Assembly (NCBI GenBank): GCA_964453115.1
Contig: CAYVRT010000067.1
Location: 1 to 5,739, forward strand
Direction: 5' to 3'
From: JAIWNK01 sp964453115
GTDB taxonomy: Bacteria > Chloroflexota > Anaerolineae > Anaerolineales > Anaerolineaceae
DNA: 5,739 nucleotides
Part shown: piece after piece, positions 1 to 5,739 of the stretch
Numbering within the stretch: the stretch's first letter is position 1
Layout of the letters: each line of letters starts with the position of its first letter
The notes under the pieces: model-generated
Databases searched by the model: none
The model's input: the letters and a program-made list of their open reading frames with translations, nothing else
Told to the model about the DNA's origin: nothing
Program-made: the position numbers and the translations under genes

Positions 1-1142
1 CCTACATGCTGGCTGCCGGTGCCACGCAAGCCATCACCGTCACGGTCAGCATTCCGGCTGGCGCGACCAACGGCGATGATGAGGTCACAACCCTGACCTT
101 CACTTCCGGCCATGATCCATTGCTGAGCGATTCCGCAGTGCTAACGACCTCGGCGGTCATCCTGCCGGCTTTGTCCAAGAGCGCTCCGGCTACCGCACAG
201 ACAGGTGAACAGTTCACCTACACCATCACCTTTGGCTATGATGCAACCTATAACACCCTGGTTATGGATGAATTGCCGCTAGGTGTGGAGTTCGTGCCGG
301 GCAGCCTGGTTGTTTCGCCCGAAATTGGCTTTGCCAGCTATGATGAACCGACCCGCACCATTCACTGGCACAATGTCAAAGGCCAGCGCAGCAATGCAAA
401 GCTGGATGTGACGATTGTGTTTGAGGTGATTGTTACTGCGGAAAAAGGCGAGACGGTGACGAATGAAGCAACCCTGACCTATGCAGGCATCCCAACCGAT
501 GCGCAGGCCAGCACGTCGATCATCAACACCTCGCCGCTTGCAGTTGCCGATGCATACACAATGGATGAGGATACAACCCTATCCGTGCTGGAACCGGGCG
601 TCTTGTTCAACGATGAGGATGCTGATGATGATTCACTGGCGGCTGAACTCGTCACCGTACCTGCAATCGGCAGCCTGACGTTTAACCCGGATGGTTCGTT
701 TGCCTATACCCCGCCAGCCAATTACTTTGGCGAGGTGACCTTCACCTACCGGGCGTATGATGGCACAGCCTATTCGGCTCCCGTCACGGTAACCATCACG
801 ATCAACAACCTGCCGGATGTGCCGCTGGTCGTCAATGATGCCTATACAATGAACGAAGATACAACCCTGACGGTTGTTGCACCGGGCGTGCTGGGCAATG
901 ATAGTGACCCGAACGGCGATCCTTTGCAGGCTATAATTGAGGCTGAACCGCTGATGGGCGACCTGACGCTCAACCTGGATGGTTCCTTCACCTACACCCC
1001 ACCGGCCAACTACTTTGGCGAGGTGACCTTCACCTACCGGGCCTATGATGGCATCTTCTACTCGGAGATTGCAACCGTAACCATTACGGTCAGCGATGTG
1101 TCGGAGACGAAGTACCTCTACCTGCCGGCGATCCTCAAGTAG
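1..1142 (+). CDS. Secreted/surface repeat protein with DUF11-like and tandem cadherin/Ig-like domains, 5'-truncated
   Basis: The open frame enters from the left edge (first full codon at 3) and ends at TAG 1140-1142. The Met codon at 6 lies inside a beta-sandwich module and is probably not the true start. Numbering from that Met: residues 1-53 are the end of a beta-rich module. Residues 55-161 look DUF11-like (LSKSAP, GEQFTYTITF, then a DELPLGVEFVPGS stretch). Residues 177-268 and 274-365 are two tandem cadherin/Ig-like modules, each with DAYTM.EDTTL, a GVL.ND.D acidic motif that may bind calcium, a DGSF.YTPPANYFG motif and VTFTYRAYDG. The last residues, 370-378, are YLYLPAILK. There is no cysteine in the visible part and no catalytic motif. 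The role is probably structural or adhesive at the cell surface; substrate and partner are unknown. A terminator follows directly, so this gene likely ends its transcription unit. The domain families are recognised by eye; the function is inferred. Confidence 0.9.
   Translation, partial: YMLAAGATQAITVTVSIPAGATNGDDEVTTLTFTSGHDPLLSDSAVLTTSAVILPALSKSAPATAQTGEQFTYTITFGYDATYNTLVMDELPLGVEFVPGSLVVSPEIGFASYDEPTRTIHWHNVKGQRSNAKLDVTIVFEVIVTAEKGETVTNEATLTYAGIPTDAQASTSIINTSPLAVADAYTMDEDTTLSVLEPGVLFNDEDADDDSLAAELVTVPAIGSLTFNPDGSFAYTPPANYFGEVTFTYRAYDGTAYSAPVTVTITINNLPDVPLVVNDAYTMNEDTTLTVVAPGVLGNDSDPNGDPLQAIIEAEPLMGDLTLNLDGSFTYTPPANYFGEVTFTYRAYDGIFYSEIATVTITVSDVSETKYLYLPAILK
534..809 (+). repeat. Cadherin/Ig-like module, copy 1
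   Basis: This stretch encodes residues 177-268 of the upstream protein and is the first of two tandem modules of about 92 residues. It resembles the bacterial Ig/cadherin-like families (Big_9, Cadherin_5 or VCBS-like) found in adhesins. The acidic part (VLFNDEDADDDSL) is richer in Asp than copy 2. The 32 bases at 723-754 are identical to bases 1011-1042 in copy 2. Confidence 0.75.
825..1100 (+). repeat. Cadherin/Ig-like module, copy 2
   Basis: This encodes residues 274-365 and is the partner of the 534-809 module. It keeps the DAYTMNEDTTL start, the GVLGNDSDPNGD acidic loop and the TYTPPANYFGEVTF core. The C-terminal half is nearly identical to copy 1 in protein and DNA, while the N-terminal half has diverged more. 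That pattern fits duplication with local homogenisation or selection on the core strands. Confidence 0.75.
1113..1139 (+). other. C-terminal tail YLYLPAILK, candidate sorting or anchoring signal
   Basis: These are the last nine codons before the stop. Hydrophobic and aromatic residues surround Leu-Pro and end in a basic residue, directly after a complete beta-sandwich domain. From memory, many exported multidomain proteins of Chloroflexota end in similar YLPLV/YLPxxL-plus-Arg/Lys tails. That points to a common sorting, secretion or anchoring role, but I know of no characterised machinery. The tail is too short for a transmembrane helix and lacks an LPXTG motif. Confidence 0.45.
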
Positions 1143-1166
1143 ACAGGTACCACAACTGGTTCGTCC

Positions 1167-1204
1167 CGCCCCCAAAGGTTTGTTCGCCCTTTGGGGGCGA
1201 TTTT
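1167..1204 (+). terminator. Rho-independent terminator after the repeat-protein gene
   Basis: A perfect 12-bp stem pairs 1167-1178 (CGCCCCCAAAGG) with 1188-1199 (CCTTTGGGGGCG). The loop is 9 nt, and the stem is followed by A and then TTTT (1201-1204). It lies 25 bases past the TAG at 1140-1142. The T tract is short, but the stem is long and GC-rich. There is no matching A tract on the left side, so it probably works mainly on the + strand. Confidence 0.8.
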
Positions 1205-1243
1205 GTGCTTGGGTCGCACGAATCTTGGTGAGTTTGGTCAGGC

Positions 1244-1272
1244 TTGACAACCGCTTTGGCTTGACTTATACT
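1244..1272 (+). promoter_or_regulatory. Sigma-70-type promoter of the protease gene
   Basis: The -35 box TTGACA (1244-1249) matches the consensus perfectly. A 17-base spacer (1250-1266) is followed by a -10 box TATACT (1267-1272), 5 of 6 to consensus. Transcription would start around 1278-1280, giving a 5' leader of about 150 nt before the ATG at 1433. The octamer GGCTTGAC occurs at 1241-1248 and again at 1258-1265, so one copy covers the -35 box and the second sits just upstream of the -10. It could be a regulator half-site pair or chance. Confidence 0.7.
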
Positions 1273-1300
1273 CAGATTACTTTAATCCCCCAATTTTTGC

Positions 1301-1310
1301 AAAGGAGGTG
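1301..1310 (+). promoter_or_regulatory. Full-length Shine-Dalgarno sequence without a conventional start codon
   Basis: AAAGGAGGTG is perfectly complementary to the usual 16S 3' end (CACCTCCTTT). Pairing could extend over GTC with a G-U wobble. No ATG lies at normal spacing: the nearest is at 1331, 20 bases after the element. A GTG overlaps the element at 1308, and ATT at 1314 has normal spacing. GTG or ATT would open a frame ending at TAA 1341-1343. Confidence 0.5.
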
Positions 1311-1423
1311 GTCATTCAGGCAGATCTTTTATGTACCCTGTAAAAGGGCCCTGCGGCCAGTGAGCCGCGCCTGCAGCAGCATTCACAGCGCGTGAATGCG
1401 TCGTTCAATCCAACATTCTTTTT

Positions 1424-1428
1424 GGAGG
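1424..1428 (+). promoter_or_regulatory. Ribosome binding site of the S8 protease
   Basis: GGAGG ends 4 bases before the ATG at 1433. This site decides the start, because the Met is followed at once by a classical signal peptide. The spacing is slightly short but workable. Confidence 0.8.
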
Positions 1429-1432
1429 ACCG

Positions 1433-1519
1433 ATGAAAGTCAATCTTTTCCGTGTGTTGGCCCTGTTGGTTGTCTTCTCGATGTTGACAACCGCCTTCAT
1501 CTCCCCGGCTGCCGCAGCC
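1433..1519 (+). other. Signal peptide of the protease
   Basis: This encodes residues 1-29: Lys2 and Arg7 give a positive start, residues 8-23 form a hydrophobic core, and a Pro-Ala-Ala-Ala-Ala stretch (25-29) offers a signal-peptidase I site, most likely after Ala28 or Ala29. There is no twin-arginine motif and no lipobox cysteine, so the route is probably Sec with release from the membrane. Confidence 0.85.
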
Positions 1520-4500
1520 TCGCTGAATGGCGATGGCCCGACCGATGGGGCGACGATCAAAGGGACACCTGTTACCAAGAGCGTTGCCGGTGAAATCCGC
1601 GGCGCAACTGGCCCAGCAAAATACATTGTCGTCTTTGAAGAGCCCGCTCTGGCAAGTTATCGCGGCGGCATCGAGGGTTTGGCAGCGACCAACCCACAGG
1701 TGCGTGGTGAAAAGCGCCTGGCCGTGGATAGTGCGGATAGCAAGGCCTACGTGGCCTATCTGGAAGGCAAGCAGGCCGAATTCCTGGCTGCTGTCGAAAA
1801 AGATTTTGGCCGCACCATTGAAAAACAGGCTAGCTTCAAGTATGCATTGAACGGTATGCTGCTTGTGCTAACCCCAGATGAAGCTCTCGCTATTGCCAAT
1901 TTGCCCGGTGTCCGCCTTGTGCAGCGCGAACAGATCGAACAACTGCTGACCGATGCTGGCCCTTATTTGATTGAGGCAGATGAACTTTGGTCTGGTGATG
2001 GCACGCCGAGTGGCATTGGCACTGAGGGCGAAGGCATCATTGCCGGTATCATTGATTCCGGTCTCAACTTCGATCACCCCTCGTTTGCCGATCCCGGCCC
2101 GGTGGATAGCTACGATCATCCTGCGCCTCCCAAGTATTATGGCGTTTGCGATATGACGGATCCACAATATGACGAAGACTATAAGGATTTGTGCAATGAC
2201 AAGGTCATTGGCGCCTATACCTTCACCGATCCGGCCCAGGATACCCCCTCCCCAGAAGATAACAACGGTCATGGCAGTCACACGGCCAGCACTGTTGCCG
2301 GTAACCGCCTCTTGGTTGAGTTCGATGGCGTACCGAACATTGCCATGTCTGGTGTGGCGCCCCATGCTCAGTTGCTGATCCTGGATTCCTGCTACCCAAC
2401 CTCGACCGGCGGCAGCTGCGCTGGCGGCGACCTGGTGGAAGCGGTGGATAAAATTGCCGAATTGGGCTTTGTGGATGTGGTCAACTACTCCATCTCGGGT
2501 GGTGTGGATCCCGCTCAGGATCCGGTCGAGTATGGCTTCCTTGGCCTGGTGGATGCGGGTGTCTATGTGGCTGCTTCGGCGGGCAACAGTGGCCCGGCGG
2601 CTGCGACCGTTGCGCACCTTTCCCCCTGGGTTTCGACGACCGGTGCCAGCACGCATGGCCGTGTCTTCGCCCAGCTGACCAGCATCACCGGCCCGGCGCC
2701 GGTGGATGCCGCCCTGGTGGGCATGGATGCCGCTCCCAGCAGCAGCCCAATCCCCTTCGACATGACCAATGTCCCGCTCAAGTTCCATGCGGACAATCTG
2801 AATGGCTGCACAGCCTTCCCGGCGGGTTATTTTGCCGGCTCGGTTGGCTTTGTCCAGCGCGGCGACTGTGCCTTTAGCGTCAAAGCGACCAATATCGCCA
2901 ACGCTGGTGGCATTGGTATGTTGGCTTACAACAATGCGGGCGGCCCACCGATTGCAATGGGTGGGTTGACTGCTGCGACCATTCCAGCCGTGATGATTAG
3001 CCTGAACAAAGGCACGCTGGTCAAGAGCTGGCTCACTGCGCACCCCGGCGATACAACCCTGACGGTGGACGGCGATCTCTCTGCCGTGATCAACAACGAC
3101 TATGCAGACATTATGGCCGGCTTCAGCTCCCAGGGCCCAACAGTCGCCTTTGACGTGTTGAAGCCCGACATCACCGGCCCGGGTGTCAACATCCTGGCTG
3201 CGGTTGCTGATAGCACCCTCCCGCCCAGCCCCGACATTGAGCTGGATCTCTATCAGGGTACTTCCATGTCCAGCCCGCACAACGCTGGCTCTGGCGCATT
3301 GATCAAGGCCCTCCATCCCACCTGGTCTCCTTCGGCAATCAAATCGGCCATCATGCTCACCGCCGATAACGAAGGCATTCTGGCCCCTAATGGTGTAACG
3401 CCGGCCGGCCCCCTTAACATGGGCTCGGGTCGCATTTCGCTTGGCATGGCCGGTTTGACCGGTTTGGTGATGGAAGAAAGCACGGCGGATTACTTCAACT
3501 CCGTCTATGGCACGGGCGTGGATGTTCATGACCTGAACATTCCCAGCATGTACGACAGCGCCTGTGTGGTGAACTGCTCCTGGCAGCGCACCTTCACCAG
3601 TGTTGCGACGGTTCCCGCCACCTATACGGCGGTTGTGGATGCGCCGGCTGGCATGACGGTCACCGTCACCCCGCCGTCCTTCACCATCGCTCCAGGTGCT
3701 AGCCAGACGGTGACCTTTACCGCTGATGTGAGCGGTTTGGATGTGGATGTTTGGGCGTTTGCAACCGTTTCGTTTGAGACGGATGCACAACACCCGGGCG
3801 CTGGCGCACCGACCGAACTGCTTAATCAGGGCTTTGAAGATACTGTCTTCCCGCCCACCGATTGGGCCATCTACAATGTGGATGGTGGTGGCACGAACTG
3901 GCAGCGCGATACGGACTACTTTAAGACGGGCATTGCTTCTGCCAAACACAATTACTCCTGTGCTGGTGATCAGGATGGTTGGTTGGTCAGCCCGCAGATT
4001 GCGGTGCCGGCTGCCTCGGCCACGAGCTTGACCTTCCATCAGCGCGGTGACTGGACTGCCGATTTGCTCTATCACGGCATCCTCGTCTCAACCGATAGCG
4101 GCCTTCCTGCGGATGGCGACTTCGTCGAAATCTTGCAGCCCGCTGCTCCGCCGGAAGATGTCTGGACGACGACCCCCATCTCGGTGGACCTTTCGTCCTA
4201 TGCCGGCCAGAATATCTACGTTGCCTTCAAATACGAGGGGAACTGCGATGATAGCTGGTGGATTGACGATGTCAAAGTGACCTCGGTCTCCACGACCGGT
4301 GAACCGGTTTCCGATGTGCATGTGCCGATGGCGATTCTGCCGGTTGTCAGCGCCCTGCCTGGGCGTGTGGAAATCGAAGCCGATGCCAACACCGGCGTCT
4401 ACACCCTGGAAGACAACTACGCTGGCATTGAGATCACCGACTTCACCGTTTCGGCCTCTGGTTTGACCCTGGGTCTGCTGGAAGTGCAGGAAATCCCCGA

Positions 4501-5739
4501 AGACCCAACCCCTGCCAATGCCTACAATGCCGATGGTTCCTACTTCGTCTCCTTCGATGTCCCGGCTGGCACGCGCCGCCTGGTGGCACGGATTGTCGAA
4601 GCGGAATCGCTGGATGTGGACCTCTTCATGGGGCGCGGCACAACCCTGGGCGCCAATGTGGTTTGCACGAGCGCAACGGGTGCGGTGCTTGAATACTGTG
4701 ATGTGCTGAACCCGACCGCTGGCACCTACTGGGTGGCTGTCCAGAACTTCGATGGTTCCGCTTCTCAGCCCGACATGATTGCCCTCTCCTACGCTGCGGT
4801 GCCGAATACGGCCTCGACCAATCTGACGGTCACAGCCGATCCAGATGCTGCGACCGTTGGCACGCCCTACGACCTGGACATTGCCTGGAACGAACCGACG
4901 ATGGATGGCTTCGAGTACTGGTATGGCATCTTTGATGCTGGCAGCGACCCGGCCACCCCCGACAACCTGGGCACCGTGGAAGTGGATCTCTTCCGCAACC
5001 CCGACTCGGCCGCCTTTGATACCACCCCCGATGCACTGACCGAGACGCTGCCGTTGGATGGCATGGGCGATCAGACGCTGACGATCCACAATATCGGCGA
5101 CCTGCCCGGCGACTTCACCCTCGCCGAAGCTCCCCAATCGACTCTGCTCACCGAAAACTTTGAAGGTGGCGTCATGCCGCCCGCCGGTGGCTGGGAGACC
5201 TTCCACCGCGGTGCTACCACGCGGCAGTGGGCGTTGACCAACAACCCTGTCTACGTATATGAAGGCACCTATGCTGCCTGGGTCAACTACGATGGCTCGT
5301 TGGCTTCGGATGAGTGGCTGGTTTCGCCGCTGCTCGATTTGACCAATGCCGTGAATCCCATGCTGTCCTTCATGGCGATGTCGGATACTGAGTACCGGAC
5401 TGCGACGATGAAGGTTTGGGCGACGGATGCCGCCGGCGACCCGCTGACAACCGAACCGCTCTGGGACCTGGTGGAAGATGAGACTTGGCCGACCTGGGCT
5501 TACCGCCCGATCATGCTCGACCTGAGCGCGTTCGAAGGACAGAGCATTCGCATCGCCTGGCAGTATGTTGGCCTGGATGGTGAGAGCTTTGGCCTCGATC
5601 TTGTTACCGTAACCGGTAGTCTGGATGTGCCGTGGCTGTCTGTGACGCCCATGGCTGGCTCTATTGTGGGTGATGGCGCACTGGATGTGACCGTTTCCTT
5701 CGATGCGACTGGTCTGGCAGCCGGCACCTACACGACCGA
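1433..5739 (+). CDS. Exported subtilisin-family (S8) serine protease with PA insert and long accessory tail, 3'-truncated
   Basis: The frame is open from ATG 1433 to the window end (at least 1435 residues, no stop), far longer than a bare subtilisin. Residues 1-29 form a signal peptide (MK...R, a hydrophobic core, then AAAA at 26-29). Residues 63-167 resemble the I9 inhibitor propeptide (KYIVVF start; ALNGMLLVLTPDEA; PGVRLVQ end). The catalytic domain has Asp208 (GIIDSG), His280 (NNGHGSHTAS), oxyanion Asn385 (ASAGNSGP) and Ser611 (GTSMSSPHNAG), so it should be active. A PA domain is inserted at about 420-540, with Cys459 and Cys479. After the core come a Fn3-like segment (about 703-768), a cleaved-adhesin/MAM-like domain (796-951), a PPC-like domain (about 1037-1110), a beta-rich segment (about 1129-1234), a second adhesin-like domain (1238-1395) and the start of a BACON-like domain (1397 on). 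It probably digests external protein after autoprocessing, and the tail domains may bind substrate or surface. It has its own promoter and leader. Substrate specificity is unknown. Confidence 0.93.
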   Translation, partial: MKVNLFRVLALLVVFSMLTTAFISPAAAASLNGDGPTDGATIKGTPVTKSVAGEIRGATGPAKYIVVFEEPALASYRGGIEGLAATNPQVRGEKRLAVDSADSKAYVAYLEGKQAEFLAAVEKDFGRTIEKQASFKYALNGMLLVLTPDEALAIANLPGVRLVQREQIEQLLTDAGPYLIEADELWSGDGTPSGIGTEGEGIIAGIIDSGLNFDHPSFADPGPVDSYDHPAPPKYYGVCDMTDPQYDEDYKDLCNDKVIGAYTFTDPAQDTPSPEDNNGHGSHTASTVAGNRLLVEFDGVPNIAMSGVAPHAQLLILDSCYPTSTGGSCAGGDLVEAVDKIAELGFVDVVNYSISGGVDPAQDPVEYGFLGLVDAGVYVAASAGNSGPAAATVAHLSPWVSTTGASTHGRVFAQLTSITGPAPVDAALVGMDAAPSSSPIPFDMTNVPLKFHADNLNGCTAFPAGYFAGSVGFVQRGDCAFSVKATNIANAGGIGMLAYNNAGGPPIAMGGLTAATIPAVMISLNKGTLVKSWLTAHPGDTTLTVDGDLSAVINNDYADIMAGFSSQGPTVAFDVLKPDITGPGVNILAAVADSTLPPSPDIELDLYQGTSMSSPHNAGSGALIKALHPTWSPSAIKSAIMLTADNEGILAPNGVTPAGPLNMGSGRISLGMAGLTGLVMEESTADYFNSVYGTGVDVHDLNIPSMYDSACVVNCSWQRTFTSVATVPATYTAVVDAPAGMTVTVTPPSFTIAPGASQTVTFTADVSGLDVDVWAFATVSFETDAQHPGAGAPTELLNQGFEDTVFPPTDWAIYNVDGGGTNWQRDTDYFKTGIASAKHNYSCAGDQDGWLVSPQIAVPAASATSLTFHQRGDWTADLLYHGILVSTDSGLPADGDFVEILQPAAPPEDVWTTTPISVDLSSYAGQNIYVAFKYEGNCDDSWWIDDVKVTSVSTTGEPVSDVHVPMAILPVVSALPGRVEIEADANTGVYTLEDNYAGIEITDFTVSASGLTLGLLEVQEIPEDPTPANAYNADGSYFVSFDVPAGTRRLVARIVEAESLDVDLFMGRGTTLGANVVCTSATGAVLEYCDVLNPTAGTYWVAVQNFDGSASQPDMIALSYAAVPNTASTNLTVTADPDAATVGTPYDLDIAWNEPTMDGFEYWYGIFDAGSDPATPDNLGTVEVDLFRNPDSAAFDTTPDALTETLPLDGMGDQTLTIHNIGDLPGDFTLAEAPQSTLLTENFEGGVMPPAGGWETFHRGATTRQWALTNNPVYVYEGTYAAWVNYDGSLASDEWLVSPLLDLTNAVNPMLSFMAMSDTEYRTATMKVWATDAAGDPLTTEPLWDLVEDETWPTWAYRPIMLDLSAFEGQSIRIAWQYVGLDGESFGLDLVTVTGSLDVPWLSVTPMAGSIVGDGALDVTVSFDATGLAAGTYTT
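3818..4285 (+). other. Cleaved-adhesin/MAM-like domain 1 of the protease
   Basis: This encodes residues 796-951. It opens with LLNQGFEDTVFPPTDW, carries DGWLVSPQI and LTFHQRG in the middle, and closes with DDSWWIDDVKV, a typical beta-jellyroll layout of the 'choice-of-anchor J' or cleaved-adhesin type. Such domains are usually binding modules. The second copy at 5144-5617 is related but diverged. Confidence 0.65.
5144..5617 (+). other. Cleaved-adhesin/MAM-like domain 2 of the protease
   Basis: This encodes residues 1238-1395. It opens with LLTENFEGGVMPPAGGW, carries DEWLVSPLLDL and PMLSFMAM, and ends with ESFGLDLVTV, where copy 1 has the more canonical SWWIDDVKV. It lacks the cysteines found in copy 1. 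It is followed directly by a BACON-like start (PWLSVTPMAG..., residues 1400 on) that is cut at the window end. Confidence 0.6.
5621..5739 (+). other. Start of a BACON-like beta-sandwich domain, cut by the window end
   Basis: Residues 1397-1435 show DVPWLSVTPMAGS, then DVTVSFDATGLAAGTYTT. This matches the WLSVSP...V.FDATGLAAGTY style of BACON-like or related Ig-like repeats in exported bacterial proteins. Such modules often come in series and end shortly before the C-terminus, so more of the protein is expected downstream. Confidence 0.6.

Larger units (their letters stand above)
1273..1432 (+). promoter_or_regulatory. Structured 5' leader of the protease mRNA
   Basis: Between the promoter and the start codon lie about 150 nt with several signals. 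AAAGGAGGTG (1301-1310) is a full-length Shine-Dalgarno sequence more than 120 bases upstream of the gene. Hairpin 1 pairs 1326-1331 with 1341-1346 (6 bp, 9-nt loop). Hairpin 2 pairs 1353-1357 with 1364-1368 (5 bp, possible extra U-G pair). Hairpin 3 pairs 1379-1386 with 1392-1399 (8 bp, perfect, 5-nt loop). A 10-codon frame, ATG 1331 to TGA 1361-1363, encodes MYPVKGPCGQ. I do not recognise a known riboswitch. It may be a cis-regulatory RNA, a translated leader peptide or both. The structure is visible; the function is inferred. Confidence 0.4.

Noticed and set aside
1379..1399. The 8-bp hairpin as a second intrinsic terminator
   Set aside because: No T tract follows the stem directly; the T-rich stretch begins about 17 bases later, beside the ribosome binding site. 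It is better treated as part of the leader structure.
1484..1494. A second copy of TTGACAACCGC, identical to the -35 region at 1244-1254
   Set aside because: It lies inside the signal-peptide codons, has no -10 box at 17 bases, and an 11-base match is expected by chance a few times in a window of this size.
1396..1593. A small plus-strand frame starting at ATG 1396
   Set aside because: It overlaps the signal peptide and propeptide region of the protease in another frame, has no good ribosome binding site, and its product has no recognisable feature.
3050..3066. A 17-base match (GATACAACCCTGACGGT) to 858-874 in the first gene
   Set aside because: Both sites encode Asp-Thr-Thr-Leu-Thr-Val with the codons favoured in this genome. 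Similarity does not extend on either side, so no mobile repeat is implied.
1868..4075. A 735-codon open frame on the minus strand opposite the protease
   Set aside because: It mirrors the protease coding frame. Its translation is rich in Arg, His, Gly and Ile with no recognisable domain, while the plus strand has a complete catalytic set and domains. It is an artefact of codon bias.
4088..5206. A 372-codon minus-strand open frame, and a 205-codon one at 633-1250
   Set aside because: Both are opposite well-supported coding regions, and the translations look like low-complexity antisense with no motif. The 633-1250 frame also runs through the terminator hairpin.

Overview
The window holds two large secreted-protein genes on the + strand, both cut by the window edges, with a compact regulatory intergenic region of about 290 bases between them. 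The base composition is moderately GC-rich by eye. The first protein ends in Tyr-Leu-Tyr-Leu-Pro-Ala-Ile-Leu-Lys. That aromatic/hydrophobic 'YLPxxL+basic' tail, together with mosaic exported proteins built from DUF11-like, cadherin/Ig-like, cleaved-adhesin-type and BACON-like modules, most resembles Chloroflexota (Anaerolineae-like) genomes. This taxonomic guess is inference from protein style; there is no rRNA or other marker in the window.

Region 1 (1-1142) is the 3' end of a cell-surface or secreted repeat protein. It has the end of one beta-sandwich module, a DUF11-like module, two tandem cadherin/Ig-like modules of the 'VLxND.D' type, and the short C-terminal tail.

Region 2 (1143-1432) carries a strong intrinsic terminator hairpin for the upstream gene (1167-1204). 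A near-consensus sigma-70-type promoter follows (TTGACA, 17 bases, TATACT, 1244-1272), then an unusually elaborate 5' leader of about 150 nt. The leader contains a full-length Shine-Dalgarno sequence far from the gene (1301-1310), three consecutive small hairpins, and a short open frame in phase with the downstream gene. The actual ribosome binding site is at 1424-1428.

Region 3 (1433 to beyond 5739) is a very large exported subtilisin-family (S8) serine protease, at least 1435 residues, with no stop codon in the window. It has a signal peptide, an I9-type propeptide, a complete Asp208/His280/Asn385/Ser611 catalytic set with a protease-associated (PA) insert, and a long tail of beta-sandwich accessory modules. 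These include two cleaved-adhesin/MAM-like ('choice-of-anchor J'-type) domains, a PPC-like domain, and a BACON-like domain cut by the window end.

The terminator plus dedicated promoter suggests the two genes are transcribed separately. Both products are probably outside the membrane: one is a repetitive surface or adhesin-like protein, the other a scavenging protease. No mobile element, CRISPR array, tRNA or rRNA was seen. The most interesting unexplained parts are the protease leader RNA and the C-terminal YLPxxLK-type tail.
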